The notes beneath the pieces are model-generated. The model had not been told where the DNA came from and made no database searches. It was given only the letters and a program-made list of their open reading frames with translations. The position numbers and the translations under genes were made by a program. From assembly GCA_934525325.1 (NCBI GenBank), contig CAKSZE010000025.1, forward strand, positions 1-24,663: 24,663 nucleotides of DNA. The letters run 5' to 3'. Of this stretch, positions 15,719 through 23,349 are shown piece after piece (position 1 is the first letter of the stretch; each line of letters starts with the position of its first letter). The stretch comes from an uncultured Faecalibacterium sp. GTDB lineage: Bacteria; Bacillota; Clostridia; Oscillospirales; Ruminococcaceae.

Positions 15719-16636
15719 TTAATCGCAGAACTCGTCCACATCGCTGATAGCCTTGGCGTAGCGGCGGGTGAGGTGCTTGGTGGAAAAGAGGAACCGCTCG
15801 TTCTGGTTGTTGGTCAGTTCCTCGATATCGGCATAGGCGGGGTTCTCCTGCATGGCCTTCCAAGTCTCTTCGATGACCTCCGGCGCAAGGCCGTAGGGAG
15901 AGCGCTGGAAGTACTTGAGCGGAGTGGCGCTGGGGTAGATGCGGGCGTTGAACCGCACCATCTCGGCGAACATCACACACAGATCCTTGTCCTCGATAAG
16001 CTGCGCGATCATGGCGTAGTTATCGCTCATGTTGGCGTTGGAATAGTAGTAGGTGTCCTTTGCACCCGCGCGGGTGACGATATCGGTGCACTGGGGGTCT
16101 GCGGGCAGCTGCGCCAGCAGCTCGTCGGCGTTTTCCACCTCCTCCAGCAGCAAAGCGTGGGGGGTAAGCATCGCAGCCGCAGAGCGGGCACGGATGTAAC
16201 CAGCCAACTCCTGTGCCGGGGTCAGCTCTGGCAGCTCCGGGGCGGTCTTGGTGGGCTGATCCGCAAAGGGATCGTTTTCCGCTTCCGGCTCACTTGCCAG
16301 AAAATCCAGCAGCTCCGGCTTTGCAGCATCGGGCTGCGCAGCTTCGGCGATTTCGGGTGCGGCCTCGGCGGCCTGCTTTGCGGCAAGCTCGGCGGTCTCC
16401 CGCTCCACTGCGGCGATCACGTCCTCGCCGGTCTTGGCGGCGCTGCCGTCAAAGGTGCTGCCGGTCTCCTTCAGGCGGCGGGCAGTCTCGCTTGCAGCGT
16501 CGATGTCGAACACCTCTGCCTTGGGCTTTTTCTTGGCGGCCAGTTCTGCCTTTTGCAGTTCCAGAACGGCCTGCTCCGGGTCTACGCTGCCATCCACCGT
16601 GGTGGTGTAGCCGGGTTTACGTCTGCCAAACAACAT
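15719..16636 (-). CDS. YdhW-like protein associated with AOR-family oxidoreductase
   Basis: A 305-residue cytosolic protein without signal peptide. The N-terminal half (to about residue 135) is Ala/Glu/Lys/Pro-rich and probably disordered. The C-terminal half is compact and aromatic-rich, with DTYYYSNANMSDNYAMI, MVRFNARIYPSATPLKYF and FLFSTKHLTRRYAKAI. This part resembles my recollection of YdhW of the Escherichia coli ydhYVWXUT operon, and the gene order YdhY-YdhV-YdhW is the same. Function is unknown; a chaperone or assembly role for the AOR-family subunit is plausible. An AGAGGA site precedes the ATG, 26 bases after the upstream stop. It is the last gene before the structured leader. Confidence 0.7.
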   Translation of the reverse strand: MLFGRRKPGYTTTVDGSVDPEQAVLELQKAELAAKKKPKAEVFDIDAASETARRLKETGSTFDGSAAKTGEDVIAAVERETAELAAKQAAEAAPEIAEAAQPDAAKPELLDFLASEPEAENDPFADQPTKTAPELPELTPAQELAGYIRARSAAAMLTPHALLLEEVENADELLAQLPADPQCTDIVTRAGAKDTYYYSNANMSDNYAMIAQLIEDKDLCVMFAEMVRFNARIYPSATPLKYFQRSPYGLAPEVIEETWKAMQENPAYADIEELTNNQNERFLFSTKHLTRRYAKAISDVDEFCD

Positions 16637-16662
16637 GACGGTTTTTCCTCTTTCTGTGGAAT

Positions 16663-18819
16663 TTATTCAGTTGCTGCGATGTTCTGAGCGTAGATGCCGC
16701 GCTTTTCCAGATCATCGGCCATGTCAGCCAGATCATACTTCTCCAGCGTCTCGCGGGTGGGCACACCGGTGGTGCGGTCCCAGCCAAAGACATCGTAGAA
16801 CAGATCCTTTGCTTTCTCCATATCGGCGCGGTCCAGCTTGGTGGTGCCTTCCTCAAATGCCTTGAAGTCGGGGTCCTTATCAAACACCCAATCGCAGATG
16901 GCATCGTGCTCCTGACGCAGGTTTGCGCTGCCGCAGTTCTGCTGGAAGCTGATGGCGGTCATCACGCGCAGCATCTGGGTGATGCGGGCGCCATCCTCCT
17001 GCAGACCGGCCTGGGTGTAGGTCTCGCCGGTGACAGCAGTCATAAAGTCTGCCTGCAGATCCAGGTCGCCGTGGTAGTTGCGCTCCTTGGAGGGAGACTG
17101 GGTCATGGGCCACATCCAGTTGCACAGGGTGGCGGAGTCGTGGAAGTTCTTATCGTTGACGCAGTAGGCAGCCAGCTTTGCCTTGTTCTCGTTGATGGGA
17201 GTGTAGGCCTTGGCCTTATCGTAGCAGCCCTCGCCGAAGAAGTCCTCCATGACCTTCTTGGTCACCTCATAGGGAGCACCGGAACCGGTCTCGCAGACGA
17301 TCTCGTGGATCATGCAGTCACGGTTGTAAACGAGGTTGTACAGCATACCCACCTGCCATGCCTCAGCAGGGCCGTGGTGGTTGGGGAAGCCGTTGTAGAT
17401 CAGGTTGGAGTTGGTAGCGCCGTCGGTGCGGTCCAGCCAGCTCTTGGGCAGGCCGAACTTTTCCATCATGGCCAGCGTGCCCTTGGCGATGACGGACAGA
17501 TCGCCCTCGCCGTAAGCCATGCGGCGGATCAGCTCGACCTCCCAGCGGGGATCGCCGGCCTTCTCCCACTCCCAGGGCAGAGAGTCGTACTCGGCCTCGC
17601 TGATGTACTTGGTGGCTTCCTCGCGCGGCATCCGCAGGATCCACTGCAGGTCGCGGTTCAGGTTGCCGTAGTTGTCCCACAGACCCATGTCGTCCACAGC
17701 ATGAGACCATGCCAGATTGATGACCATGGTGCCGTCGCCTTCGTACTTGAAGTCGTGCACGCCGTCCGGGTAGACGCGGGTGCCGTACAGCACGGGCATA
17801 CAGGTGTTGGAGTTGTGGGTGGGCAGATCGTAATCGGCCAGCGGATCCACATCATACTCGGTGTAGCAGCGGATGGGGCAGGAAGAGCAGCCGCCGTTCT
17901 TCACGGTGTACTCGGCAGCGGGAGCGCCGAAATCGAAGTAGCCCTTGAAGCAGCGCAGAGCCACCTTGTTGATATCGTTGTAGGGCTGCTCGCCGGTATC
18001 CACGGGGCCGCCGGGAGCCTTCTTCCACATACGGCCGGGAGCGCCGGACCAGCGGTTCTTGCCGGAAGTGGCGCTGTACTCGGCCCAGCTCTGGGGCTGT
18101 GCGGGCACATTGTGGTTGTTGTTGCCGCCAATCAGGTTGCCCATCATGTAGTTGGAGAGCTCCAGCACCTTCTTGGGATCAGCCACCTTGACGCTGCCGG
18201 TACCGCGGATAGCAAGGCCCTTCAGCTTCTTGTTGCCCAGCGCAGCGCCCAGACCGGCGCCGCCGGAGTTGCCGAAGCTGGTGTTCAGGGTGGAGTAGTC
18301 CACCAGATTCTCACCGGCAGGGCCGATGGAAGCAGTCTCGAACTCGCGGCCGTTCTGCTCCACCATCCACTTGTTGGCAGCAAAGGTGCCCTTGCCCCAG
18401 ATCTCGCTTGCATCCTCCAGAGAGACCTTGTCGTCCTCGATGCGCAGGTAGACGGGCTTTTCGGAGATTCCGCTGAACACGATGCCGTCGTAGCCGGCAT
18501 ACTTCAGCATGGAGCCGATGTGGCCGCCCATGTGAGCATCAACGATGGAATTGCCCTTGGACCATGTGGAGCGGAAGGTCACGTTCATGCGGCCGGAGCA
18601 GGGCACGCCGGCACCGGTCAGGGGACCGACACCGAAGATGACCAGAGCCTTCTCGTCATAGGGGTCCAGCTCCATGGGAGCTTCCTCGTACATGATGCGG
18701 TAGGCCATGCCCATACCGCCGATATATTTATGGTATTTTGCGTCGTCCTGCGTGGTGATCTCGCCGGTGGTCAGGTCAACGCGCAGGATCTTGCCTGCCC
18801 AGCCATAGGTTTCAGCCAT
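16663..18819 (-). CDS. Aldehyde:ferredoxin oxidoreductase-family enzyme, YdhV-like
   Basis: A 718-residue oxidoreductase of the AOR family, whose members hold tungsten or molybdenum on two pterins next to a [4Fe-4S] cluster. The N-terminus GWAGKILRVDLTTGEI is the family opening; CSGRMNVTFRS, SIVDAHMGGHIG and ASIGPAGENLVDYS line the cofactor domain. Cluster ligands are Cys311, Cys314 and Cys318 (CSSCPIRC) and Cys566 (TLCNW). It lacks an export signal. Neighbours are a YdhY-like ferredoxin (12 bases upstream) and a YdhW-like gene. Escherichia coli YdhV binds a bis-Mo-MPT cofactor, so Mo is as possible here as W. The substrate is unknown; aldehyde or carboxylate redox is only a family guess. Confidence 0.93.
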   Translation of the reverse strand: MAETYGWAGKILRVDLTTGEITTQDDAKYHKYIGGMGMAYRIMYEEAPMELDPYDEKALVIFGVGPLTGAGVPCSGRMNVTFRSTWSKGNSIVDAHMGGHIGSMLKYAGYDGIVFSGISEKPVYLRIEDDKVSLEDASEIWGKGTFAANKWMVEQNGREFETASIGPAGENLVDYSTLNTSFGNSGGAGLGAALGNKKLKGLAIRGTGSVKVADPKKVLELSNYMMGNLIGGNNNHNVPAQPQSWAEYSATSGKNRWSGAPGRMWKKAPGGPVDTGEQPYNDINKVALRCFKGYFDFGAPAAEYTVKNGGCSSCPIRCYTEYDVDPLADYDLPTHNSNTCMPVLYGTRVYPDGVHDFKYEGDGTMVINLAWSHAVDDMGLWDNYGNLNRDLQWILRMPREEATKYISEAEYDSLPWEWEKAGDPRWEVELIRRMAYGEGDLSVIAKGTLAMMEKFGLPKSWLDRTDGATNSNLIYNGFPNHHGPAEAWQVGMLYNLVYNRDCMIHEIVCETGSGAPYEVTKKVMEDFFGEGCYDKAKAYTPINENKAKLAAYCVNDKNFHDSATLCNWMWPMTQSPSKERNYHGDLDLQADFMTAVTGETYTQAGLQEDGARITQMLRVMTAISFQQNCGSANLRQEHDAICDWVFDKDPDFKAFEEGTTKLDRADMEKAKDLFYDVFGWDRTTGVPTRETLEKYDLADMADDLEKRGIYAQNIAATE

Positions 18820-18831
18820 TGTTGTTCCTCC

Positions 18832-19476
18832 TTACAGATCCATGTAAGCAGCCTGTGCTGCACTGGTAACGGCATCCCAGTCCACGATGGACAGAGCGCC
18901 GGACGGGCAGCCTGCCACGCAGGCACCGCAGGCGATGCACTTGGACGACTTGCCGGTCTCGGGGTTGACGGTGGGCATATGCCAAGGGCAGGCGTCGTGG
19001 CAGGCCCCGCAGCCGATGCACTTGTCGGTGTCCACCACGCGGATGCCCTGCGCATTGGTCGTAATGGCCTTCTGGGGGCAGGCGTTGCCGCAGGCGGGGT
19101 CTTCGCACTGGCGGCAGGTGTCCGGGAAGTAGACCCAGCAGTTGTCGCTGCCGGACAGCAGGCCGTTGCCGGCACCGTCCAGATTCAGACGGCGCTGGAT
19201 CTTGACGCGGCTGATGTAAGAGGAGCACACGCCGTCGTTGGTCAGGGTGCAGTTGATCTCGCAGCGCTGGCAGCCGGTGCACAGGTCTGCGTTGACCACC
19301 AGCAGGCCCTGCGGCAGTGCCCAAGTGGCCACTGCGCCGGAATCCACCTGCTGCTGGGAGCAGCCGAACAGGGACAGCATGGAAGCGGACAGGGTGAGCC
19401 CTGCAAGGCTCTTGCCCGAGATCTTCATGAATTGACGGCGGGTCATGTCAGCCGTCAGGAAATCAGTTTTTGCCAT
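18832..19476 (-). CDS. Tat-signal 4x[4Fe-4S] ferredoxin-like protein, YdhY-like
   Basis: A 214-residue electron-transfer subunit. The N-terminus has twin arginines (MTRRQFMKISG, Arg13-Arg14), a hydrophobic segment and a lipobox-like LFGC (Cys39), pointing to Tat export and possible lipid anchoring. Four [4Fe-4S] motifs follow: Cys66/69/72/76, Cys121/124/129/133, Cys153/156/159/163 and Cys180/183/186/190, with the CP ends exchanging partners as usual. Extra Cys at 84 and 113 are unassigned. The sequence pattern fits YdhY of the ydh operon. The ATG at 19476 is preferred, nine bases after GGAGGA; an ATG at 19485 abuts that site. It lies between the FMN-binding protein and the YdhV-like enzyme, the natural electron relay. 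Confidence 0.9.
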   Translation of the reverse strand: MAKTDFLTADMTRRQFMKISGKSLAGLTLSASMLSLFGCSQQQVDSGAVATWALPQGLLVVNADLCTGCQRCEINCTLTNDGVCSSYISRVKIQRRLNLDGAGNGLLSGSDNCWVYFPDTCRQCEDPACGNACPQKAITTNAQGIRVVDTDKCIGCGACHDACPWHMPTVNPETGKSSKCIACGACVAGCPSGALSIVDWDAVTSAAQAAYMDL

Positions 19477-19498
19477 AGGTTCCATTCCTCCGTTGAGG

Positions 19499-20416
19499 TC
19501 ACTCTGCGCAGAGTACCCCGGTCACATAGAAATACGAGTTGTTGACGATGGTCGTCACAGCCGAAGAGGTGATGGTCGCACCGGAAAGGGCGTCCACCTC
19601 GGTCAGGTCTGCGCTGACGGCACCGGACGCATTGCCGGTGGTGGTCAGGCTGGCCTGCTCCAGACGCACCTTGGACTGCTCTTCTGCCGAAAGATCCGCA
19701 AAGGGAATCGCCATCGGCTCGCCGTCCTGTGCGCTCTTGCTGAGCGTGGCTGCGTACAGCTTGCGCCGTGCCACGGCTTCAGCGCTGGAATCCAGCGGCG
19801 GAGCCAGCTCATCGTCCAAGGGCTCCCCCTTCAATGCTGAGAAGGTAAGCCCCGCAGCATACATCTTGCGGGTAGCCTCGGCCTCGGGAGAGGTATCATA
19901 GGTGCGCCACTGTGCGGGGTCAAAATCCCCGGCGGCAGCGGGCTGCTCCTCCGCCGCACCGGCAGCGGCATAGGCGGCACCGGTAACGGGGTCCGTTACG
20001 GTGTAGCTTTTGCCCGCCAGCGTGAAGGGAGCTGCGCCCTGATACTGGGACGTGAACTCCGGGTTGACGCACTGGCCGCCAAGGCTTTCTGTTTCGTCCT
20101 GAGAGAGGATCTCTACTGCGGAAACATTGCCCTCGGCGTCAATGGTCACGGCAGCCTGTACATCGCTCTGGAAGCCCTTCTGAGAGCCCTCCACGCGGTA
20201 GCTGCCATCGTCGAGCTGGTACACTGCGCTGATGCCGTAGGCGGCTGCATCCGTCTCCGACACCGGCAGCAGGGTACCGGCAACCGTGGTGCGCGCGTGC
20301 TGCACAGCGATCAGACCGACCGCCATGGCAACCGTGGCAGCGCCCATGGCTGCATAGCCCGGCAGCCGCTTGCGCCACAGCGGTACGGGCGCAAACGGGT
20401 TGGTTGCCTGCTTCAT
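19499..20416 (-). CDS. Membrane-anchored FMN-binding domain protein (RnfG/NqrC-like flavinylation motif)
   Basis: A 305-residue protein with one N-terminal membrane segment (about residues 20-38) preceded by Arg/Lys, so the bulk should face outside. An FMN-binding fold starts near residue 60 (GSYRVEGSQKGFQSDVQAAVTID, then DETESLGGQ). The fold resumes at DALSGATITSSAV (275-287), which fits the DxxSGAT motif for covalent FMN attachment by ApbE, making Thr281 the likely site. Between the halves lies an Ala/Glu-rich insertion with two similar segments (177-211 and 213-246). It heads the operon with the YdhY- and YdhV-like genes and likely passes electrons to or from them. The ATG at 20416 has AGGTGAT upstream. 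Confidence 0.87.
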   Translation of the reverse strand: MKQATNPFAPVPLWRKRLPGYAAMGAATVAMAVGLIAVQHARTTVAGTLLPVSETDAAAYGISAVYQLDDGSYRVEGSQKGFQSDVQAAVTIDAEGNVSAVEILSQDETESLGGQCVNPEFTSQYQGAAPFTLAGKSYTVTDPVTGAAYAAAGAAEEQPAAAGDFDPAQWRTYDTSPEAEATRKMYAAGLTFSALKGEPLDDELAPPLDSSAEAVARRKLYAATLSKSAQDGEPMAIPFADLSAEEQSKVRLEQASLTTTGNASGAVSADLTEVDALSGATITSSAVTTIVNNSYFYVTGVLCAE

Positions 20417-20512
20417 GTTATCACCTGCCTGTTTTTTATTTTGCCGGGTAACCCCGGACAGCAATTGAGGCCGCTCTGGCTGCTGCAACAGCGGAGCGGT
20501 CTCTTCGATAAT

Positions 20513-20542
20513 ATATTAACATGGGGGCGCAAAGGATGTCAA
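20513..20542 (-). promoter_or_regulatory. Predicted promoter of the FMN-YdhY-YdhV-YdhW operon
   Basis: On the minus strand a perfect TTGACA (20537-20542), an 18-base spacer and TAATAT (20513-20518) lie in an A/T-rich stretch. The predicted leader of about 90 bases contains two hairpins, CCGCT/AGCGG enclosing GCTG/CAGC (20465-20495 region), and CCGGG-GTTA-CCCGG just upstream of the ribosome site. No T-run follows them, so they are not terminators. Confidence 0.65.
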
Positions 20543-20594
20543 CAGAAACAGACAGCCTTTTCCGATTTGTAACTATTGTTTTTGTAAAATTTGT

Positions 20595-21365
20595 TTAAAG
20601 TTTAGGGATTTTGCGCCCGCACACCAGCTGCAGGCCGTATTCCGCCGCAAGCTCTGCGGATTGCACGGTGGGCATACTTTTGCTTACCAGCACCGGCACC
20701 CCGGCGCGGATGGCCTTGCGCACCATATCCAGCGGCACCCGGCCGCTGGTGTACAGCACACATTCTGCCAGCGGCAGCCCCGCCAGCACCGCGCAGCCTA
20801 CCGCTTTATCCAGCGCGTTGTGCCGCCCCAGATCCTCGCAGGCAAAAACGATTTTCCCTTTATGTAGCACAAAGCAGCTGTGCACCGCCCGGGTGGCGCG
20901 GTACAGCGGCAGACCGGCGTGCATGGCGGCGGTCAGGCGCTCCACCCATTCCGGCTGCAAGGCAAGCCCCGGCACAGGGCGCAAAGGCTGCAACTCCACC
21001 GGACTGCCCAGCGCGATATTATCAGTACAACAGCTGGCAACCTCCTGCGCGGCAGCACGGCGGGTGGGCAGCGGGTGGTGCAGATACACCTGCACCTTTG
21101 CGCCCTCGGCGCAGACGGCGATCTGCTCCACCTCGTCCGCAGATGCGATCCACCCTTCGGTGAGCAGCCGTCCCAAGGCCAGCTGCGGCAGCAGCGCCGG
21201 GGTGCATACCACCCGGAAGGCGGGCTGCTCGTTTACATAAATAGCGGCTGCGTGCTCTGCCGGTACGTTGGTTTCGGTGCCGTCTGGCAGGCGCAGACTG
21301 GCAAAGGCCGCCTGTGCGCCAAAGCGGTCGGTGATCTGCAAAGAGGGTGTGCTGCGTTTTTCCAT
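20595..21365 (-). CDS. fdhD: FdhD-like sulfurtransferase/sulfur carrier protein
   Basis: A 256-residue protein. FdhD moves sulfur from a cysteine desulfurase to the pterin-bound metal of formate dehydrogenases. Conserved parts are VVCTPALLPQLALGRLLTEGWI, FACEDLGRHNALDKAVG and LYTSGRVPLDMVRKAIRAGVPVLVS split over the C-terminal half. The usual CxxC loop is not evident: the corresponding segment reads EVASCCTDNIALGS with adjacent Cys. No formate dehydrogenase gene is in the window, so the client may be the YdhV-like enzyme or a distant gene. The ATG at 21365 follows AAGGA by six bases; the frame extends upstream to 21452 through promoter sequence. Confidence 0.87.
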   Translation of the reverse strand: MEKRSTPSLQITDRFGAQAAFASLRLPDGTETNVPAEHAAAIYVNEQPAFRVVCTPALLPQLALGRLLTEGWIASADEVEQIAVCAEGAKVQVYLHHPLPTRRAAAQEVASCCTDNIALGSPVELQPLRPVPGLALQPEWVERLTAAMHAGLPLYRATRAVHSCFVLHKGKIVFACEDLGRHNALDKAVGCAVLAGLPLAECVLYTSGRVPLDMVRKAIRAGVPVLVSKSMPTVQSAELAAEYGLQLVCGRKIPKL

Positions 21366-21416
21366 AAAGTTTCCTTGTATTATAAATGCAATATTGTGTG
21401 TCAGACGGACAGTATC

Positions 21417-21445
21417 AACATACCGGTTCTGTGGCAAAAAGTCAA
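21417..21445 (-). promoter_or_regulatory. Predicted fdhD promoter
   Basis: On the minus strand TTGACT (21440-21445), a 17-base spacer and TATGTT (21417-21422) give a good match. A second, perfect TATAAT occurs closer to the gene (about 21375-21380) but lacks a clear -35 element. Confidence 0.5.
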
Positions 21446-21460
21446 GAGCCATCTTGCCGT

Positions 21461-21502
21461 AAAACGCAATGCCGGACAGTCCGCAGACTGTCCGGCATTG
21501 CG
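21461..21502 (-). terminator. Terminator after adenine deaminase
   Basis: A perfect 16-bp inverted repeat (21465-21480 with 21487-21502) has a six-base loop. On the minus strand it is followed by TTTT and lies 43 bases after the adenine deaminase stop. It separates the purine genes from fdhD, whose promoter starts right after it. Confidence 0.8.
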
Positions 21503-21545
21503 ATAAAAACGTCAGATTTATAGTTTGCCTTCTCAGGCAGCGCTC

Positions 21546-23285
21546 TCAGAACACCGCCGGGACGATCCGCTGGGCCTCCACATCCACGATGCCGTAGGTG
21601 TTCAGCCGCAGCTTCGGGATGACCGGCAGGCTTACAAAAGCAAGGGTCATAAAGGCATCGATGTCCTCCGAGATGCCGTGGGCTTTCAGCGCCGCCTTGA
21701 GCGCTTGCAGCTTTTTCTCCACAGTCTCGGCGCTCTCGGTGCTCATAAGCCCTGCCACCGGCAGCGGCAGCTCCCCTACCACCTGTCCGTTCAGTGCAAA
21801 GGCAAGACCACCTTTATTCTTGCGCACCGTGTTGCCCGCCAGCACCATGTCGGCATCGTTGGTGCCCGCCACGATGAGGTTGTGGGAGTCGTGGGCGATG
21901 CTGGAAGCCACTGCGCCGCATTGCAGGCCGTAGTTGCCCAAAAAGCCCAATCCCACATGACCGGAGCGGTGATGCCGCTCGAACACCGCCAGCTTGACGA
22001 TCTTTTGTGCCACGTCCACGCCGGGCGCTGTGCCCGGGTGCTGGCAGAACGGAACGATCTTTTCGGTGGTCAGCAGAGCGTGCGGAGTCAGGCAGATCAC
22101 CCGCTGCCGGGTGCCGGTCTGCTTCAGCTGCAATTGCTCTGGGGTGATCTCGTCCATATTGAAGGAATCAAATACCCGCGCAAACCGCGCCTTGTCCACC
22201 ACAAGGGCGGCGGGGTGCAGCATTTTGCCCTGCTGCGCCACCAGTTTGCCCTTTTTATACACCTGCTCCACCGTGAACTGTTCCAGATCCGACAGCACGA
22301 TCAGGTCGGCGGTATAGCCGGGGGCTACCGCGCCGCTGTGCGCAAGGCCAAAATACTGGCACGGAACAAGGGTGCCCATCCGCACCGCCACCACCGGGTC
22401 TACCCCGGCAGCAATGGCCTTGCGGATGATGTAGTCGATATGCCCGCCCTGCAAGAGGTCTCCGGGGTGTTTGTCGTCGGTCACCAGCATACAGCGGCTG
22501 CAATAGGGCTCCCGGAACAGGGGCAGCAGGCTTTCCATGTTCTGCGCCGCCGTGCCCTCCCGCACCATGATGTACTGGCCGCGCCGCAGCTTTTCCATGG
22601 CTTCGTGGATGTCCGAGCACTCATGGTCGGACTGCACCCCGGCGGCGATATAGGCGTTCAGCTCCTCCCCGCTGAGGAAGGGTGCGTGCCCATCGATCTT
22701 TTTGCCCGCAGCGGTGCAGTCGCATATCTTCTGCAGGATCTTTTCATCCGCGCGCACTGTGCCGTAGGAGTTCATCAGCTCCGCCAGACCCAGCACCCGG
22801 GGCTGCTGGTAATAGGGGCGCAGCTGCTCCGCTTCCAGCACCGCGCCGGACTCGTCCAGCCCGGTAGCGGGCACGCAGGAGGGCAGCATGAAGTAGACCG
22901 AAAGTGCCAGATCTTTCGTAGTTTCCAGCATAAAGTCCAGCCCCGCCGTACCGGCCACGTTGGAAATCTCGTGCGGGTCGGTGACCACCGCCGTAGTGCC
23001 GTGGGGCAGCACCGCCCGCTCAAAGGCCGGGCCGCAGAGCATAGAGCTTTCAATATGGATGTGGCCATCCACAAGCCCCGGGCAGACATACCTGCCCTGC
23101 AAGTCCAGCTCGGTCTCGCCGGTATAGTGCCCCACGCCAAGGATGATGCCTTGACGGATGGCTACATCGGCCTGCTCGATCTCGTTTGTGAACACGTTGA
23201 TGACCCGGGCGTTTTTCAGCACCAGCTCTGCCCGCACGTCACCCTTTGCTGTCAGGATCTGCTGTTTCAAGGTTTCCATTTTCAT
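21546..23285 (-). CDS. ade: Adenine deaminase
   Basis: A 579-residue amidohydrolase-superfamily enzyme that converts adenine to hypoxanthine and ammonia in purine salvage. Motifs include VCPGLVDGHIHIESSML (metal-binding HxH), TAVVTDPHEISNVAG, KKIDGHAPFLSGEELNAY, GVQSDHECSDIHEAME and LVTDDKHPGDLLQGGHID. The C-terminal domain contains HHRSGHVGLGFLGNYGL and ASSIAHDSHNLIVAGTND, which distinguish this bacterial adenine deaminase family from adenosine-deaminase-like enzymes. Length is standard. The ATG at 23285 lies six bases after AGGGGG. The upstream transporter ends 64 bases away with no clear terminator between, so the two genes probably form an operon. Confidence 0.95.
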   Translation of the reverse strand: MKMETLKQQILTAKGDVRAELVLKNARVINVFTNEIEQADVAIRQGIILGVGHYTGETELDLQGRYVCPGLVDGHIHIESSMLCGPAFERAVLPHGTTAVVTDPHEISNVAGTAGLDFMLETTKDLALSVYFMLPSCVPATGLDESGAVLEAEQLRPYYQQPRVLGLAELMNSYGTVRADEKILQKICDCTAAGKKIDGHAPFLSGEELNAYIAAGVQSDHECSDIHEAMEKLRRGQYIMVREGTAAQNMESLLPLFREPYCSRCMLVTDDKHPGDLLQGGHIDYIIRKAIAAGVDPVVAVRMGTLVPCQYFGLAHSGAVAPGYTADLIVLSDLEQFTVEQVYKKGKLVAQQGKMLHPAALVVDKARFARVFDSFNMDEITPEQLQLKQTGTRQRVICLTPHALLTTEKIVPFCQHPGTAPGVDVAQKIVKLAVFERHHRSGHVGLGFLGNYGLQCGAVASSIAHDSHNLIVAGTNDADMVLAGNTVRKNKGGLAFALNGQVVGELPLPVAGLMSTESAETVEKKLQALKAALKAHGISEDIDAFMTLAFVSLPVIPKLRLNTYGIVDVEAQRIVPAVF

Positions 23286-23349
23286 AAGAACCCCCTTATC
23301 CTGTTAAAAAGCCTGCGTTCTGCTGCTTGAAAGACCTGTTTTCTTTACC

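Noticed and set aside
16906..19545. 879-residue plus-strand open frame
   Set aside because: It is antisense to the AOR-family and ferredoxin genes, has low-complexity Val/Gly/His/Ala-rich translation typical of GC-rich shadow frames, and shows no recognisable motif or ribosome site.
23286..23349. Possible purine riboswitch before adenine deaminase
   Set aside because: The 64-base gap is too short for the aptamer and I see no convincing three-way-junction pattern or terminator.
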